Shown here: positions 63,201 through 64,000 of the stretch, piece by piece | Layout: every line of letters begins with the position of its first letter | Numbering within the stretch: the stretch's first letter is position 1 | Assembly: GCA_001548435.1 (NCBI GenBank) | Contig: AP017308.1 | Location: forward strand, 124,001 to 188,000 | Origin: Leptolyngbya sp. NIES-3755 | GTDB lineage: Bacteria; Cyanobacteriota; Cyanobacteriia; Leptolyngbyales; Leptolyngbyaceae | Length of the DNA stretch: 64,000 bases | Reading direction: 5' to 3' | The notes under the pieces: model-generated | Seen by the model: the letters and a program-made list of their open reading frames with translations, nothing else | Told to the model about the DNA's origin: nothing | Databases searched by the model: none | Translations under genes and position numbers: made by a program

Positions 63201-63888
63201 ATTTGAGATTAACTATTATCAGGTGTATACCCAGAACACCGATGGATTAGTTGCAGGAATCTTGCACTGGTCGCGGTATCTAGGCGATCGACAATTTGGT
63301 TGGCTGGGTACTCGTCCGGTCTGCGACATTTTGATTAAACTTAATGCGTTCACAGAGCCTTACATTATCGGTTCTGCGACGATTTCACCACTCGATATGA
63401 TGATGCTTCAGCTTGAAGGGATGACGGCTCGATATCGGATTGGAGATGGAACAGGTGGAACCTTTGTCGGACCTGCAAACAATTGCTCTCAAGATTCAAA
63501 TCAAGCACTGTTCGCAAGTATTCAAGGCATTGAGCGAATCTTGCAGAGCAATCCTGAAGTTGTCGCATTGTTACTTCAGCAAGAGGAAGAACGATATCGG
63601 CATCTTCGAGTGTTAGGAGAGGATTTGGAAAGTGCACTACAGTCGCTTGGAGGACCCAGACCCGATTGGCAGAACAATGAATATAACTTGGGTAGCACCC
63701 TTGAAGATGATCCGCTGCGGAACTTGTGGATTGGTTTGGGGAGTTGGCGCACAATGTTCCCGCGTAAAGCTAGTGATACGATCGCAGAAACATTCATCAA
63801 GTACGGTGCTTCTGTGTGGGTGCTGCGAACCAATCAGATTGGTGGGTTCGACCCTGATATTGCTCCGATCGCGCCAACAACGTTCTAA
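60259..63888 (+). CDS. Large polytopic membrane protein with alpha/beta-hydrolase domain
   Basis: 1209 residues. About six membrane helices in the first 350 residues (an N-terminal pair, a hairpin near 95-145, and two near 275-335) are followed by an alpha/beta-hydrolase-like domain (about 370-620). A nucleophile elbow GYSGGGEM (Ser about residue 495) and a late His in GCVGHQVPGG (about residue 580) are the likely triad members. The remaining 580 residues are beta-rich and unassigned. I do not recognise a characterised family. GGAG lies about 10 bases before the ATG. A lipase or esterase at the membrane is a plausible guess. Confidence 0.72.
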   Translation: MNTALDQWRELIGGAFSLQFDTFREVATLSSGLWFALIVVTLAGLSLAIAQSIVLFVSRVRPSRFIFCLLLNAVLFTIGFIFLTLSTWVLGFVPGSPRLPLIALIKVLGLGYAPLLFSFLGALPYLGYPIGNLLSVWNLLAMVVGYAAIAQMPLSSAFVYIALGWFVKQNLEGTIGQPIARLGSQIVDRVAGVTLADTRQELKAQISAGVQPRTMPEVQQLIQASGRSASEAAQSVAQSISQSSATPLKVTQRIDSRDRIVQAKHRFRGFLPRLKLALTLLAMAIAFILILVLLRPIRDAWFGWYTNLRGIWRLTFDFFWISVVAIVFAGILAPLESLGWWAGWYGDPVVSAPRKTPLVKMNREVDRYIVYLDGIAQSGSEYTPDIEEFLAALKPALPSGVEFVQGLMMYSVLNRPLIEDRPLAFLWRLADKVRWANPTAVLGLLVNIRNVIIVAVSSDKRYGPIYNQGIAQVIFDGLIDRGYESGVPITLIGYSGGGEMSVAAAPYLKRSTGATIDVISIGGVMSANHNLLKLEQLYHIIGEKDTVEKIGPVMFPGRWKLFLLSYWNRAKRKGKITILSAGCVGHQVPGGYMDPIAKLPDGRSHLQQTIEMILQILNGKALRADESIPKQTSHYALYRSAVFNRPEYYPIQSIGEHYQPIGKWMGRLILPKQEERFHGVLFEVYHAPDRALIGRTVKLCWSNHSEVQKRVKAVRKDVHFSADAEFSSKYGGAVHPDRINHWKQVDPLESLAGSHPVDDIIVKLNDPVEVRGETLYIDTTPIQITGRYYALVQFVLPVSGTDQFQVIHFDRASRQFNGESEVMRLPEVVFAKNYGSYPSTTREIEHSPYNETGWYVYGAKDAEGVFVVQAIAPRALFQLRPEKVTFGRRAAFNYVRFGAWKNAAKEKGKLSSVLCSSRRSSDGIEAAIQDWKIGDKALLLHTYGGIGGNNKEPAAGTPIFFGHFAYGMAEVVYEPLADEPRFEINYYQVYTQNTDGLVAGILHWSRYLGDRQFGWLGTRPVCDILIKLNAFTEPYIIGSATISPLDMMMLQLEGMTARYRIGDGTGGTFVGPANNCSQDSNQALFASIQGIERILQSNPEVVALLLQQEEERYRHLRVLGEDLESALQSLGGPRPDWQNNEYNLGSTLEDDPLRNLWIGLGSWRTMFPRKASDTIAETFIKYGASVWVLRTNQIGGFDPDIAPIAPTTF

Positions 63889-63929
63889 CTCCTGATATAG
63901 TCAGCATGAAATAAAGGGATAAATAGACG

Positions 63930-64000
63930 ATGCCAACATTTGAAGTTTTTCCGATTACATCTGCGACCGAACAAGAAATGTTTATCAATGTTCCATGGGT
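63930..64000 (+). CDS. Start of a further gene (possible GNAT-like N-terminus), cut by window edge
   Basis: Only 23 codons (MPTFEVFPITSATEQEMFIN). The motif FINVPW resembles the N-terminus of a GNAT-type family that begins with a strand and an LPWxxY segment, but this is a weak guess. AAAGG lies about 15 bases upstream. It follows the large membrane protein by 42 bases on the same strand. Confidence 0.55.
   Translation, partial: MPTFEVFPITSATEQEMFINVPW

Overview
The window is chromosomal DNA of a cyanobacterium. It carries psbH, a linked nirA-nrtABC nitrate assimilation cluster with an NtcA-type promoter, cyanobacterial porin and GH57 genes, many conserved cyanobacterial genes of unknown function, and a very high density of the HIP1 octamer GCGATCGC. 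NirA carries a C-terminal [2Fe-2S] ferredoxin domain, an architecture known from Plectonema (Leptolyngbya) boryanum, so a Leptolyngbya-like filamentous cyanobacterium is the best guess (inference).

Layout. 1-6.5 kb (minus): nirA-nrtA-nrtB-nrtC, reading leftwards out of the window from an NtcA-activated promoter, with a divergent Tat-exported Rieske protein. 6.5-11.8 kb: small helical protein, MITE-like repeat, fasciclin-domain protein, WD40 protein, GT-C type membrane glycosyltransferase and a conserved hypothetical. 11.8-13 kb: tRNA-Thr(UGU) followed by an internally deleted integrase, the scar of an old island. 13.3-14.8 kb: psbH, tatA, pth and a small gene. 14.8-17.4 kb (minus): a cassette of a truncated QueC-like protein, an XRE/IrrE-like protein and a PIN nuclease behind one promoter that overlaps an operator-like palindrome. 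17.6-20.9 kb: GH57 amylase, Nfu scaffold, DUF3386-like protein. 21-25.7 kb: back-to-back toxin-antitoxin pairs (VapBC-like, MNT/HEPN), M15-like protein, Uma2 nuclease, hybrid sensor kinase and a ribbon-helix-helix protein. 26-31.4 kb: lepA, UDP-xylose pathway (ugd, uxs), plsC-type acyltransferase.

31,723-47,536 is an integrated element of about 15.8 kb in the 3' end of tRNA-Glu(UUC), bounded by 73-bp direct repeats. Its left half reads leftwards: tyrosine integrase, an 801-residue primase-helicase and small accessory genes including a GIY-YIG nuclease. A central control region has a 19-bp inverted repeat, operators with a perfect 34-bp palindrome and a Cro-like regulator. The right half reads mainly rightwards: small membrane proteins, an iteron-like array, and a tightly overlapping cassette of about ten genes. 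That cassette includes a 779-residue Gly/Thr-rich protein, a discoidin (F5/8C)-domain protein and tiny membrane proteins. I recognise no capsid, terminase, portal, tail, Zot or relaxase gene, so this is the best candidate for an undescribed system: a virus-like or satellite-like integrative element with its own replication and surface modules. Past its right end lie fragments of two more integrase copies, showing repeated integration at the same tRNA.

48.3-64 kb returns to host genes: tRNA-Thr(GGU), tRNA-Tyr(GUA), the NAD(P)HX repair enzyme nnr, tldD/tldE, a Fur-boxed porin, a membrane-anchored hypothetical, an AAA ATPase with a partner protein, a lipoprotein peptide-binding protein, a 1209-residue membrane protein with an alpha/beta-hydrolase domain, and the start of one more gene.
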